The notes under the pieces: generated by a model
The model's input: only the letters and a program-made list of their open reading frames with translations
Database searches by the model: none
What the model was told of the DNA's origin: nothing
DNA from: Dipylidium caninum
Lineage: Eukaryota > Platyhelminthes > Cestoda > Cyclophyllidea > Dipylidiidae
Length of the DNA: 64,000 nt
Assembly: GCA_017562135.1 (NCBI GenBank)
Contig: QEYB01001597.1
Span: 248,001-312,000, forward strand
Reading direction: 5' to 3'
Made by a program: the position numbers and the translations under genes
Shown: piece after piece, positions 1-10,153 of the stretch
How the letters are laid out: each line of letters starts with the position of its first letter
Position numbering within the stretch: the stretch's first letter is position 1

Positions 1-672
1 ATCGGGTATTTTTCAACCCCTTGACGACAAAATCCCTTATAAATGTGACCTTCATGCCCTCTCCCGTGAGTAGAAACAAAACTCCACACAATGATGACAT
101 CTTGCGGAGTGGTTCAGAGGAGAGGAAGTCTCCCTCCTTCCCCTTTCCCTTGCCACCCGAAGTTCTTCCTGTGAGGGGTTTCGTCCCATGCACGTCTTCG
201 GGTGGCAACCGACCTCGACGGGTGAGGTGTGCCACCTTTCCTCCGGACTCCGATCTTCTCCAACTTTCTTTGCCCGCTCTTTCCAACCTGGGAGGACAAC
301 ACCCCACCAGCTTAGGAAGGTGATGGGTCCGCGAGCTGCGGAACCCGCGCCACTTCACTCCGAACCGGTGTTACAGACCATCCGCGAGCGAATAAACAAA
401 TTTTATTTCCCGTTCAAACTGGCATTTCATTATTACCTACCTGCCACAGATGCATTTAAACCATCCCATAGAAGAATGGGGTTTTTTTGCAGAAATTTCA
501 AGAAAATTATCAAAATTGACCTTTGCCAGCTTGAGTCAACTTGACCAGACTTCATCACCTGCTGTCAAACGACTTCCATCGCGACAAATGAATGCCTTAA
601 TTGACACAAATCAACATTGAGTTGCATTAAAGCATTTTATTGTGAGAAGAGACCCGATATCTTTCCTTGCAG
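1..672. other. 5' edge, no supported gene
   Basis: I see no exon here that I can defend. Short open frames overlap on both strands without a consistent splice structure. A pyrimidine tract followed by AG at 671-672 is a plausible splice acceptor, so this stretch is probably an intron or the 5' flank of the plus-strand gene that follows. Confidence 0.4.
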
Positions 673-3600
673 AGTGTCAAATTTGAGGGCGGCAAAACAG
701 TCCCCGATGATTGTCGACGATGACTACCGTTGTTCGGAGGTGATGAGAAAGCTGAGGCCAGAATTCATTATTATTTGGGATTGAATTTCAGCCACAACGC
801 CTCGATTCTACTGCTCGACACAAAAGACCCCACCGGCCACAGCACCAACTTTGGCCTTCTGCGCTTCGCTCCCGAGCAATTTGCCGCCCTCCCCGACCTC
901 GCCGATCTCCTCGTCTCCCACCGCCTCGCCGTCGCCTTTGGCCTCCCCCTCCTCCTCCGCGTCGGTTGCCAGTCTCACGCTCTCCTCTCTCATCACCTCC
1001 TACACTTCTTCCTCGCCCGATCGTGGGGTCAGCGAGCTTCGACCGCGGTGCGACTCCCTCCGCTCCTGCACCGACACGCCACCCACCTGCCTCGAGAAGA
1101 TTGTCGAAGCGGTCTCCACCTTCACTCCAATCCCCGTGGCTCTGGCTGGATGCGGTGTCCGAGGTGTGCTACCACAAGAGGACGCTTATGAGTCGGTGTA
1201 CGAGGAGCCTATTCATTTGGGCTGCCAGGAATTCAAGTGCCAAAATCCGCCCCCCGGTAAGCGAGTCACATGGGGCGGCTCTTTGCCCCACCAGTTCACC
1301 TTATGCCGATCGAGAGAGTTTTACCACTCCGCTGAACCACCCTCTGAATTGCGAACATTACGAGTGCGAAAAAGGAGTAGATTTAGGGTGAATTGCAATG
1401 CCGTCTTCTACGTGTGACTATTGCGTCGGCCAGTAAATTTGGCCGGCAAGCAGCCCTTAAAAGTTGCGTTTTAACAACGTACGTTGAGCGAATCGAAGCA
1501 AAAGGAATTTGTGCACAATGTCGGTGGTTTCTGGGCGGTTGAAGCGGTGGTAAATGCCTCTTTATGCCAACATTCATAATCGGAGTTCTTATTAAAAGGG
1601 TGGGGAATCGGATCACTTGAGCAACAGTTTTGTGCAGTTGCAAAACAAAAAATGTCGTCTACGTTGCCTTCGATAAGGTCCGAGCGCGAGTAAAGCGCCG
1701 CAACGGCGAGGCAGATGGTGCTAATGTCGAGAACTCGAGTTAATTATACATGTACTTATATGACTCATCGCCAAAAAGTATCCAATGCGAGCGCAACACG
1801 TAAGGCAATCAGTATTGGCTGAAAGTGCCTTACCAACTTTAAATATTCAACCTCACGAAAGCTAGTGAATTTGGCAAAAGAAGTGGTTTATCCATGTCCG
1901 TAATATTAGAAGAAAAAGCAAAAGGGAGATAAAAGATATCTTAGCGCAGTACGAAGGTGTTCACTTAACTTTTTGGAAATCTTTGTATAAACTGTAAAAT
2001 GATTGTTCGAAGATTATAATGATACGCAGCAAGAAATCGCCGCTATCCTTCACCGAGGATAAATCAATCATCCGAGTGGAGGCGAAATGGCCCTCCCTTA
2101 AAATGGATAGGATTTCGACGAATTTGTAACATGTTCTCTTTACTATGTGGGAACGCGAGCGCCTCATAGACAACTGTCAGAAGAAACCTGAAGTAGCCAT
2201 AAAGAGACCGGTACTAAACGTTAAAACTTGTTTCATGAATTTGTGCAAATATGTGTCCCTCATCTCCGGGGTTTTATGACGTCCAACCAAAAATGCAAAA
2301 GGATAATAGTTCTCTCGTAGTTCACGATCCTGTCGGTTCTTAGTCTCAAAATCAAGCATCACCGGCCATGTGTTCCTATGGCTTGTCATTCGAGATATTC
2401 GGCAATGAGCCTAGTACTTCTTTTACAATTCGCTATTATTAGCAGTGACTAGACTTTCTTCTCAAATGAAGTCTTCTTCTAAAAAGGTAACGCGGCTAAT
2501 CCTGAAGTCACTCATTGTTTGGTGGTTTTGTTCTAAGGCGAAAGCATTCCACACCTCTACTGACAGTCAAATGAGTAGAATTGCCACTGACATCGACAAT
2601 TCTCTTTTCAAGGCCCAACGGGATGGCAGATGCCACAGAATGTTGGAGTTACCCTGTCTTCGGGTATCGCGTGTGTCCGTGGTTCAAGGAAATACTGGCT
2701 GCCATCTGGAGGATGCTTCTTCGGGTCGCCATATGGCACTTCGGTGTTGAAATCGGAGCTTGTGGAAGTGATGGGCTCACCGGCCGAGTCAGCTGCGCTT
2801 GTCACGTCACCGACAAATCGATACGAGGGAGGGGATACCATGATGCCAAAATACGAGGTGAGCAAGTTAACGGGTGACCTCGAGGTCAGGTCTCTTGCCT
2901 CGACAGTCAGGATTTTGTTTTTCCCCAGATCCATCAACTTATCCTTTCTCTCCCTTAGCGTTGAGCCAGGAATCGCTAACATAAATTTATGGAGAAATAC
3001 TTCAGGTACTAAAAGGGGTGACAGTTGTTACAAGTTTCAGCGTGGGTAGAGCGGTCAAGTTGGTAGGGAGAGGAAAGGAGAGAGGAGGAGAAAGTAATCA
3101 TTGTACTGTACTATTTCCTCTAACTGAATTTGGCTAAGCCGATTTTCTGCCACCTTTTGCGATGGGAAATTATTTTTAAGTGAGCTAACTCTGATATCAT
3201 TAACGACATGTAATTCCTAAAAATTCCATCTACTAAAGTTTTGTTATAGTCGGCCATTTGGAGGAAATAATAGTTGCCAAATGTTGAGACTTCCCATTTT
3301 CTTTGCAACCCTTTTCCGAGAGTTAAAATACAAAATTTCTCTGGATAATCCTCCTGTACTTTGCCCCAAATACCTTTTTTGCTCCTATTGTAATGATATT
3401 CGCTTAAAAATAGGCAACAGTGTCCAGTGTGGTTTCTAATAGCACGAGTAAAAGTTACATTAATTACGGTAAACTAAATGCACAAAATTCTATCGATCGC
3501 ATTTCGGGTGAGTCACCCACTTATCGATCGATTACCAGTAATGGCGGTTAGAGCATCTCCAGCTCCGACTGCGTAAGGTGCAGACGTCCATTTCTAATTG

Positions 3601-3854
3601 CCCCGCCTTCGCCTCCGCCTCCGCAGGTCTGTCGAACCTCTCCAACCGTGATTGACTCGCGTCAAAAGAACATCACCAGTGACCAAATCTACTCACCCTT
3701 CTTGGCACATGGTGTTCGTGACGAAACGTCGATCTCGACAACCCCCGACTGTCAGGAGGGCGGAGTCAAAAGTTCAAGCAAGCTTTTTGGAAGTTTGAAA
3801 ATGGCCTTCAGACGTAGAGGTTCTCTTTTTCGCTCTTACAATCGGAAGAAATAA
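673..3854 (+). CDS. Ser/Pro-rich protein of unknown function, 3' exons
   Basis: I do not recognise this protein. Three exons join in frame: 792-1256 (ends phase 1 before GTAAGC), 2613-2857 (ends phase 0 before GTGAGC) and 3627-3854, which ends in TAA. A further upstream exon near 673-712 or 673-742 is possible, but its frame is unresolved. The first solid exon opens with a long Ser/Thr/Pro-rich, low-complexity stretch, which turns into ordinary sequence with several Cys (for example CLEKIVEAV and LGCQEFKCQ). The middle exon is Gly/Ser-rich (YWLPSGGCFFGSPYGTS). The C-terminus is basic (RRRGSLFRSYNRKK). All three frames of the 792-1256 exon are open, so the frame was chosen because its phase matches the next two exons. 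An AATAAA at 3983-3988 fits the 3' end. The 5' part is missing or unresolved, so the true start is unknown. Confidence 0.5.
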
Positions 3855-3982
3855 TGGGAAACACTGAATCATTTTGATTTCTTCTTCCTCTGCCTTGTCA
3901 TCTGTGATACTAATGCACATTTTATCGATTTCCAATGTGTGTGCGCCTATTTTCTCAAATAAGTAGTGAATGTTTTGAAAGT

Positions 3983-3988
3983 AATAAA
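3983..3988 (+). terminator. Poly(A) signal AATAAA
   Basis: An AATAAA hexamer lies about 130 nt after the TAA of the Ser/Pro-rich gene, as expected for cleavage and polyadenylation of that transcript. Confidence 0.45.
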
Positions 3989-4528
3989 TGAATATGCCCT
4001 GTGAGGACTGAATGCTAACAATAGGAGATTTACTGTCTTCAGCGAGTTTTCCAAGAACCTGAACGCGATTTTACTCTTCTCGAGGACGTCCCAAACTCGA
4101 TAAAGTTGTGCGGGAAACTGGCACTCACAAGTCTCCTGACTTCGAGGTTCATCGGGTTTTGACTTAAATTATGAAATTTTTAAACATGGTAGTTGCTTCG
4201 TTTATATCGCCTTCACATTGTATCCCTTGGCGTTTCTTTTTTTGACGTCCTTTTGCGACTCCGAATGACTAATTTCAACAAAACCGCCTCCAATGAGGGA
4301 GTCACAATCGCTTGACATGCCCAAACCATCTTACCTACTTGGGCTCCTGCAAGCACCCCATTTTTAATCTCCACATTGTTTGCGCTGCAAGCACAACGGC
4401 AGTAGGTTGTCAACAGTGAATCCCACATCCGGAAGTGTTGCAGCACCTTTTTTTAATCAAAAGTTCTTTCCCTCGGGGCGGTGACGTTCACTCCTCTCAC
4501 ACGATTAATAATCGTCTATCATTGCCAG

Positions 4529-5570
4529 GCAATTGTCAGCCTCGGGTCCCGTAGTCAATCCGCTTATGCACTGCATTCATTCCTGTGTCGCGCCGTCTCG
4601 CCCCAGGGAACAGTGTTCGACCACTTCACCACACACGCGTCTCCAGGAGTTTAAACTTGGGAGAAGTGGCGGACCCCGAGGCGCACCTCCCTGCCGAATG
4701 TGGGCTCGGACTTGCGGACGTGTAAGGTGGTACAAACAAGATGTTATTTCTAATGGCAGGGAACTCTTCCGTGGTCTCGACGCGTCGTACGCTAACACCG
4801 GTGGCGACTCGGTTCATTGCCCTTCTAGCGGTAGACTGGCGCCGCTGGGATCGGGTGTGGTGATGGCAAGGCTAGCCTCATCCCCTGAACTGTTCTAAGA
4901 AACGCAGCGTTGAAGAGTGGAGGACGTGTTGCGCTGCTGTTCGTGTTTTTTCACACTTCATTCGGACTACCACTGTGGGTGATAATAAGGCAACCGATTG
5001 AATTAGAGGAAGTATTCCTCCATCAAGTCGAAACAGGCAGCGTCAGGGTTTTCGCCGAGTCATATCGAGAAGAAGTGAAAGTGCAGCCATCATTGAGGAC
5101 ATCATCCTCTTCCTGGTGCGGCATTTGGAGCCTCGTCATCTAGTGCACAGCTCAGATCATTCCCGCCCCGCCCTCCACCCTCACTCCCACTGAGGTCATT
5201 TGATTCTCGGTCGAAGAGTGCCGAATAGCCGTCGGGGTGTGCCAACTCTTCTGGTTGTCAGTCCGTACCCGCGGCCGCGACACTCACCACTCGGTGGAGG
5301 CATGCGGAGCTGTTTGCGTGGCTCGGTGCCATGAACCCATCAGGCCAGGCATATCTCACGTCCTCTTCTCCCCTCGTAAATTACTCTTCCACATCGAGTA
5401 TCCAGATCCGACGCCACACCCATCTCGAACACCCTTCTCTTTCCCCACTGGGGACGTGGAAAAAGCGCTTAAGTCCGTTGTATGGACGCGAAGGACAAGC
5501 AAAGTTGATAGAAAAATACCTGAAAACGCAGAAAACAAACTTAACATAATATGGTGTGGAGGAAAATAAA
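4529..5570 (+). CDS. Candidate unassigned gene, exons uncertain
   Basis: This is a low-confidence coding region. An acceptor at 4527-4528 opens an exon in which all three frames stay open for about 100 nt. One frame (AIVSLGSRSQSAYALHSF, then CRAVSPQGTVFDHF) loosely resembles the SAM-binding start of TRM61-type tRNA methyltransferases, but the glycine-rich loop is not canonical and I could not find the expected preceding exon. The most gene-like part is a 3' exon from 5262 to the stop at 5547-5549, with a basic tail (GREGQAKLIEKYLKTQK). An AATAAA at 5565-5570 follows directly. The two parts may not belong to one gene. Confidence 0.25.
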
Positions 5571-5633
5571 GACGAAGAGGCCGAGTTTCAGGTGTAACTC
5601 ATTTATCCTGTGTTACGAGTTCATCTGAAATGA

Positions 5634-6577
5634 ATGGCGGGACAACATTTCTTATCTCTCCCTTCCACTGACCGGCTCAGTCGATTTCCTACACGACTCG
5701 GGGTAATTTTTTCCTCTCCCTCGACCCCGCCGCCTTCGGTCCTGGTGGACCGTGTCGGACGCCTGTCAGCCGGACTTAGCTCCGGTCGGTGGGCGACTCG
5801 CAAAGCCACCGCAAAAAAAACTTGAGCAAATGAGTGCTCTGGAACTGTGATTGCCCGAATATGGTATTCCCCAGATGTGTCACAGTGGTGACGGGAACAG
5901 CGGAGGAGACGTGTTGGGGCTCGCACGCATCCCACGCCACAAAGTGAGGGTGCGAGGTGAGAAGCGGTACGGACACGGGGGCGGCATCAACTAATGAATC
6001 AGTCTTTTTTCCTACAAAAGTAATCAAGAGGCGTGAAGAGGAGGGTACACCGCACGGACAACGTGAAAAGCCGCCCCCTCCCGTCTCTGCGAGGGTGACA
6101 CAATGAGGCAGGTCGCGGCCTCGGCTACTTGGACCTCCTCCACACGAAAATGTATCTGTTGGGAGGCTCGTGGTATCAGAGCCGTAGGAGTTCGAATCGC
6201 CTGCCGCCTCCGATGAAATTCTCAAGGCATGGCAACTGCAATAGTTGAGTGTTTCACTGGTAACCTTGGCTACTTTCCCCTGTAGGAAAGGAAAACGCCA
6301 GACATTTCGGTGTGGGACAAAATTTCGGAATAGACGAAGGAAAAGCCACCTCACCTCGGGCTCTCGTCCCGGCAGGAATGACATCTCCTTAATGCCCCCA
6401 GTTCCCGAAAGCTACTCACTGTCGGTGACGGGAGAACGTCGTCGGGAAGGGGTCCGATTCACCAAACTCCCAGCCACGATACACGAAAATTACGGATCCG
6501 GACACCTCAGCGTTTTCTTCTACATCGCACTAATAGAGGAGAGCCACATCGGCCCAGTCCTCTGACTAACCATTAAA
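5634..6577 (+). CDS. Candidate unassigned gene, 3' exon best supported
   Basis: I do not recognise a family. The clearest part is a terminal exon from about 6286 (after TGTAG) to TGA at 6563-6565, encoding a basic N-terminal half and a C-terminal piece containing VPESYSLSVTGERRREG and HENYGSGHLSVFFYIALIEE. An ATTAAA at 6572-6577 is a possible poly(A) signal. A possible upstream exon starts at an ATG near 5872 and ends before a GTGAGA donor. A 202-codon open frame lies on the opposite strand (5776-6384), so the strand is not certain. Confidence 0.25.
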
Positions 6578-6865
6578 TTAAAAACTACGCCACGGAAACC
6601 GAGCCCTCGGGCAACAGTTATTAGGCATTGGCACTTGATGATAACTTCGCCACTTCACAAATATCCCAGCCTTTTAGAATACTCCACAAAATATTCTACG
6701 CCGAAACAAATGTGAATGTCCGCAGTCACCTTTTGATACAACAAAAAATGTAGACAGAAATAAACACATACATTTTGTTTACGAAATTGCATAAAAAAGG
6801 TTACAAGGGAGGACATAAAATCGCCCACTTCCTAGGCAATAACAACAAAAAAGCTCGGAAGGGGC

Positions 6866-8355
6866 CTAATTCTCCACCCGCAGAAAAGATGCCAGAGGGC
6901 CAGAGATGCGATCAGTAAACTCCGACACAGGATTACGGTAAAATGGGTCAGAGAGAAAGAAGAACATCCCCAACGCGATCAGAATGCAGACCACAAAAAG
7001 GAGAAGAAGGATTTTCAGCCCCAGAGCGGAACAAGTTCGAGCTGATAGAAATAAAAATTATTTAACCAGTTTATCTATTTGGCTAAGTGTCCTTAGTTGA
7101 CTTACACAAAAGCACGCGAGTCATCATAAAAGGCGCCAGCAGAAGGTTGAAAAGGGCAAAGAAGCCGGATGAGAGTATGCCATAAAAATCCTTAACCAAA
7201 GGAAGGCGAGACAATGACTTTCGCGTTGTAGGTCGGTACGGCCTCTCGTAATAGGTGCTATAGCGAGAGCGTTGAGCTCTTGTCTCACTAGAAGTGCCAG
7301 TCATAACACGAGAAATAATGCGTTCAGCATCGATTTTTGCTTGTAAACGAGGTGACCGGATATAGAATTCCTCATAGGGATCCGAGTGGGCCTCCTGGTT
7401 GCCCACGGGATGAAGGGAACGCCGTCGAAAAACGGGCAAACCACCAGGGTAGTCAGGTAAATCCGCTGAGGGAAAGAATCGAACGCGATACTCGTCATCC
7501 TCGTAGAGGACAGAGTCGTTGGGCGACTTACTCCTACATAGTGATGGTAAACCAGACGTTTGTTCCACAAATTGGTGATTCTCTGATGAGTTCTGTTCAG
7601 GCGAACTATCTGGTACGTGATTCACCAGCGGCGTCACGGTCGTTGTTGTGGTAGTACTTCCCATAGTCTGGCGCCTGTGAAGCAACAAAATGATTTAAGG
7701 TGGCACTAGAACAAAAAGTAAAACCTGATGTGTAATATTGTACGAACTAACGCAGTGCCCACAAACAATATTCTAAAAAAGTGTCCAACGGCGTCATAGA
7801 CGAATAATCAAGCTAAAGAACACAAAAATGACGAAGCATCAAACGAAATAAGAGGGATTCTAGAATTACTCCGTGTTCGAGTCAGGAATAATAAAGTGCA
7901 GTCTGAAACCATTTATTGTCATTGACTGTTAAGGATATGAAGAGGAAGTGGAAGAACAATCTCCAGAAATACTGTGGAGACTAAACTAAGAGAGTGTTAG
8001 AACAATCAGGTGCAAAAAGGAATATCGGGAAAAAATAAGTTATCAAAGGACAAAGAAAGTCCTACCTAGGTGCACGTTTATCTGAATTTTCGCTATTTGG
8101 CACGGCGCTTGGACAGGAATCAAAAATAAAATGCGGCTCTTACCTTTCGGAAGGTAGATCTAAAATTCTATTGAATGATTTAAAATCGCACACCTTTCGG
8201 TTGAGATGATTGGAATTTGGCTAGTTTGGCTTTGAGTACTTCGCGGGTTGAGCCTACGCAGATAAAGCAAGGTATTAGAGAAAACCTGTGACCGGCGGCA
8301 CGGGGTCCATATATTTAGCTAACTCTTTACGCAAGTCTTCATCCGACAATTCCAT
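6866..8355 (-). CDS. LEM-domain inner nuclear membrane protein
   Basis: This is probably an inner nuclear membrane protein that tethers chromatin through BAF, as the LEM family does. On the minus strand the exons are 8355-8286, 8253-8194, 8159-8144 (a 16-nt microexon), 8107-8066, 7674-7106 and 7041-6866. All phases match, giving about 310 aa. The LEM domain is residues 1-40: it starts MELSDEDLRKELAKYMDPV and continues GSTREVLKAKLAKF, matching the family pattern L-x-D-E/D-x-L-R ... G-x-T-R-x-x-x-x-K-L. A low-complexity linker follows (TTTTTT, acidic patches). Two hydrophobic segments lie near the C-terminus (about residues 225-250 and 258-283), and the last 25 residues are polar. The 36-nt intron between exons 3 and 4 is typical of the window. 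The C-terminus is too short for a MAN1-type winged helix, so this is emerin/LEMD-like. It is divergent from the metaxin gene. The LEM call is firm; the exact orthologue is not. Confidence 0.85.
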
Positions 8356-9343
8356 GCTTCTCCCACTAGACCTATATCGCACAGAATCAAATATTATTGT
8401 TCAACCTAATACACTTAAACAAATATGAGGCTTAAATTATATAGCAACCTAACTAGACGAACGGGTTCAAAATAGCATGTAGTTATTTCCGAAAGAAAAG
8501 GACGTGCATTAGAACAAATTCTTGCTTGGACCCGACAGGCAGTAGAACGGCAGGCAATTACATAATGCACCAACCAATTATTCGCAGAAAAATTAAAATT
8601 TGATGCTCGTCGCCCTTTCGCAATGTTAAAGTAACTCATTTATAATTTGAACCCTTATTAAACCTTGACGAATATACCTCCAACGCAAACAACCTCTAAG
8701 TCGCGTCATAAATGCCAACAAAAAGCTGCTTAAAAAATGCCAGCTTCAAAAAACAATTATGCTATCTTCCCTACAGACGGCCCCTATCACTGCCGCTGAA
8801 GGTGAGCTGGGTAACGACATACTGAGGCAATGCTGACAAGACTTCCTCTCGGTTGGCTCTTATGGAAGTGCGCGAATCGGAATTTTCAATAAAACTTTAA
8901 ACGGACATATTTTCTAATTTACAGTTTTTAGATGGGTTTGCAATTCTAATCAGCGGTACTTTTGTGGAGGTAGCGAAAACCTCAGCTCTGAGACGGCCAA
9001 AAATAACTAAAAGCAGAGCACGTGTTACTAAGCCAGTGGCAGGAAAGCAACATTCATTATAACTGCTTTATTTTGCAGAGGAAAAGCCACTTAAACCTTC
9101 ATCAATAATATCAAGCAACTATGTAACTGTGTGTAGAATAATGTCTACTCTCGAAAATTTCTGTGAATTACATATTAGTACAATTTTAATTTATAAGTTC
9201 CGCGATGTTAAATTCCACTGTCACGAAGGATCTGAATAAGGGAAAGCTTATTATGGTGAGTTATTTTTCAAAAATTGCAATGCACGTGAGTTCTATCGCA
9301 TTTATTGAGCCGCGTAACTAAAACTGATGTGGCTTTACTCGCA
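8356..9343. promoter_or_regulatory. Divergent intergenic region (LEM gene / metaxin)
   Basis: About 1 kb of AT-rich sequence separates two divergent starts, so it probably carries the promoters of both genes. I saw no TATA box or motif I would name. On the plus strand, a possible upstream metaxin exon begins with ATG at 9205 and runs to a GTGAGT donor at 9256; its join to the main exon is uncertain. Confidence 0.4.
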
Positions 9344-10057
9344 ATGGTACCTCCCATAGAGCTTGTTTCTCCTCCACAAAACCAAGCTCTTCCAAATGAT
9401 GATGCGACAACGAAGGCATGTTTGACATATTTGAACTTAAAGTCCATACCGCACAATATAACCTATCTCAGCAGCGCGTGCTCTGCTTCTCCTGACGGTC
9501 TTCTCCCCTTGTCAAATATTCATGGCAATCTAGTGTCGGGTTATATGTCAATGGTTTTCACCATAAAGTCGTTCAGTGAGAAGAAGGACCTTGAGGTTGA
9601 TGCAAAAGTCTTGGAAACTAAGAATTCTCGTCACATCTTCTTTTTCTGGGTTGCCGATTTTCTACGAAATTTAACTCTGTACCTAACGTGGATTGAACCA
9701 AATGGAGAACGGAACACGAAAAACCTTTTCAATTCTCTTTACCCTTGGCCTCTAGGAACCTATTACTTTAGCCGCGAAAAAAAGCTAAAATTGAAGTTCT
9801 TAACGTCTGTTGATATGGCATCTAACGATCTAGACGATATTCTAAGACGCTTTGATGTTGCCTGCAAGCATATATCGTCAATGATTACTGAGGGACCGTA
9901 TATATTCGACCGCAAGAAAGCTGGCAAAGTGGACTGCCTTATCTCGGCATATGTCACTACTTTTACTAACACTAGGCACTTTGGACTCCTAGTTCCGATC
10001 ATTTCTAAGTATCCTTCCCTTATAAAATTAGCCGATTCTGTACGCTCCTTGCACTGA
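9344..10057 (+). CDS. Metaxin-like protein (metaxin-2 type)
   Basis: Metaxins are GST-fold proteins on the cytosolic face of the mitochondrial outer membrane that act with the SAM complex in beta-barrel protein import. This single open exon encodes about 237 aa from the ATG at 9344. Near residue 10-30 it matches the family start (QALPNDDATTKACLTYLNL aligns with the ILLSDNA-x-x-LAVQAFL region of metaxin 2). Residues near 130-150 contain LYPWPLG, like the PYPWPL of metaxin 2, then KLKLKFL. Near 170-200 there is DLDDILRRFDVACKHISS, then the GPYIFDRKKAGKVDCLISAY element typical of the C-terminal GST domain. An upstream mini-exon (9205-9255) may supply a few more residues. An AATAAA lies at 10095-10100 and the APC4 start codon is only 96 nt after the stop, so the two are probably co-transcribed. 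The metaxin family is clear; the subtype is inferred. Confidence 0.85.
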   Translation: MVPPIELVSPPQNQALPNDDATTKACLTYLNLKSIPHNITYLSSACSASPDGLLPLSNIHGNLVSGYMSMVFTIKSFSEKKDLEVDAKVLETKNSRHIFFFWVADFLRNLTLYLTWIEPNGERNTKNLFNSLYPWPLGTYYFSREKKLKLKFLTSVDMASNDLDDILRRFDVACKHISSMITEGPYIFDRKKAGKVDCLISAYVTTFTNTRHFGLLVPIISKYPSLIKLADSVRSLH

Positions 10058-10094
10058 TGTGAACAAATATAGAAATTTTGCTAGTAGTTTTTCG

Positions 10095-10100
10095 AATAAA
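10095..10100 (+). terminator. Poly(A) signal AATAAA of metaxin
   Basis: The hexamer lies 38 nt after the metaxin stop and about 50 nt before the next start codon. Such internal cleavage signals followed at once by a splice acceptor are usual in trans-spliced operons. Confidence 0.55.
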
Positions 10101-10149
10101 TTTCTTTTGTAACCATCTATATCTGACTTGCCCTCGGGGCGGTTTTGTA

Positions 10150-10151
10150 AG
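10150..10151 (+). promoter_or_regulatory. Candidate spliced-leader acceptor before APC4
   Basis: A T/G-rich stretch ending in TTTTGTAAG places an AG two nucleotides before the APC4 ATG (10154). No coding exon precedes it within the 96-nt gap after metaxin, so this AG most simply serves trans-splicing. The polypyrimidine tract is weak, so this is inference from spacing. Confidence 0.4.
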
Positions 10152-10153
10152 CC

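Noticed and set aside
792..1191. Alternative Leu/His-rich frame through the 792-1256 exon
   Set aside because: It ends in a stop before the splice donor at 1257, whereas the Ser/Pro frame continues in phase into two further exons.
6188..6200. GTTCGAATC, a tRNA B-box-like sequence
   Set aside because: No A box at the right distance and no cloverleaf or acceptor stem can be drawn around it.
5776..6384. 202-codon frame on the minus strand
   Set aside because: A plus-strand terminal exon with an acceptor and poly(A) signal overlaps it and looks more gene-like. Neither is certain.
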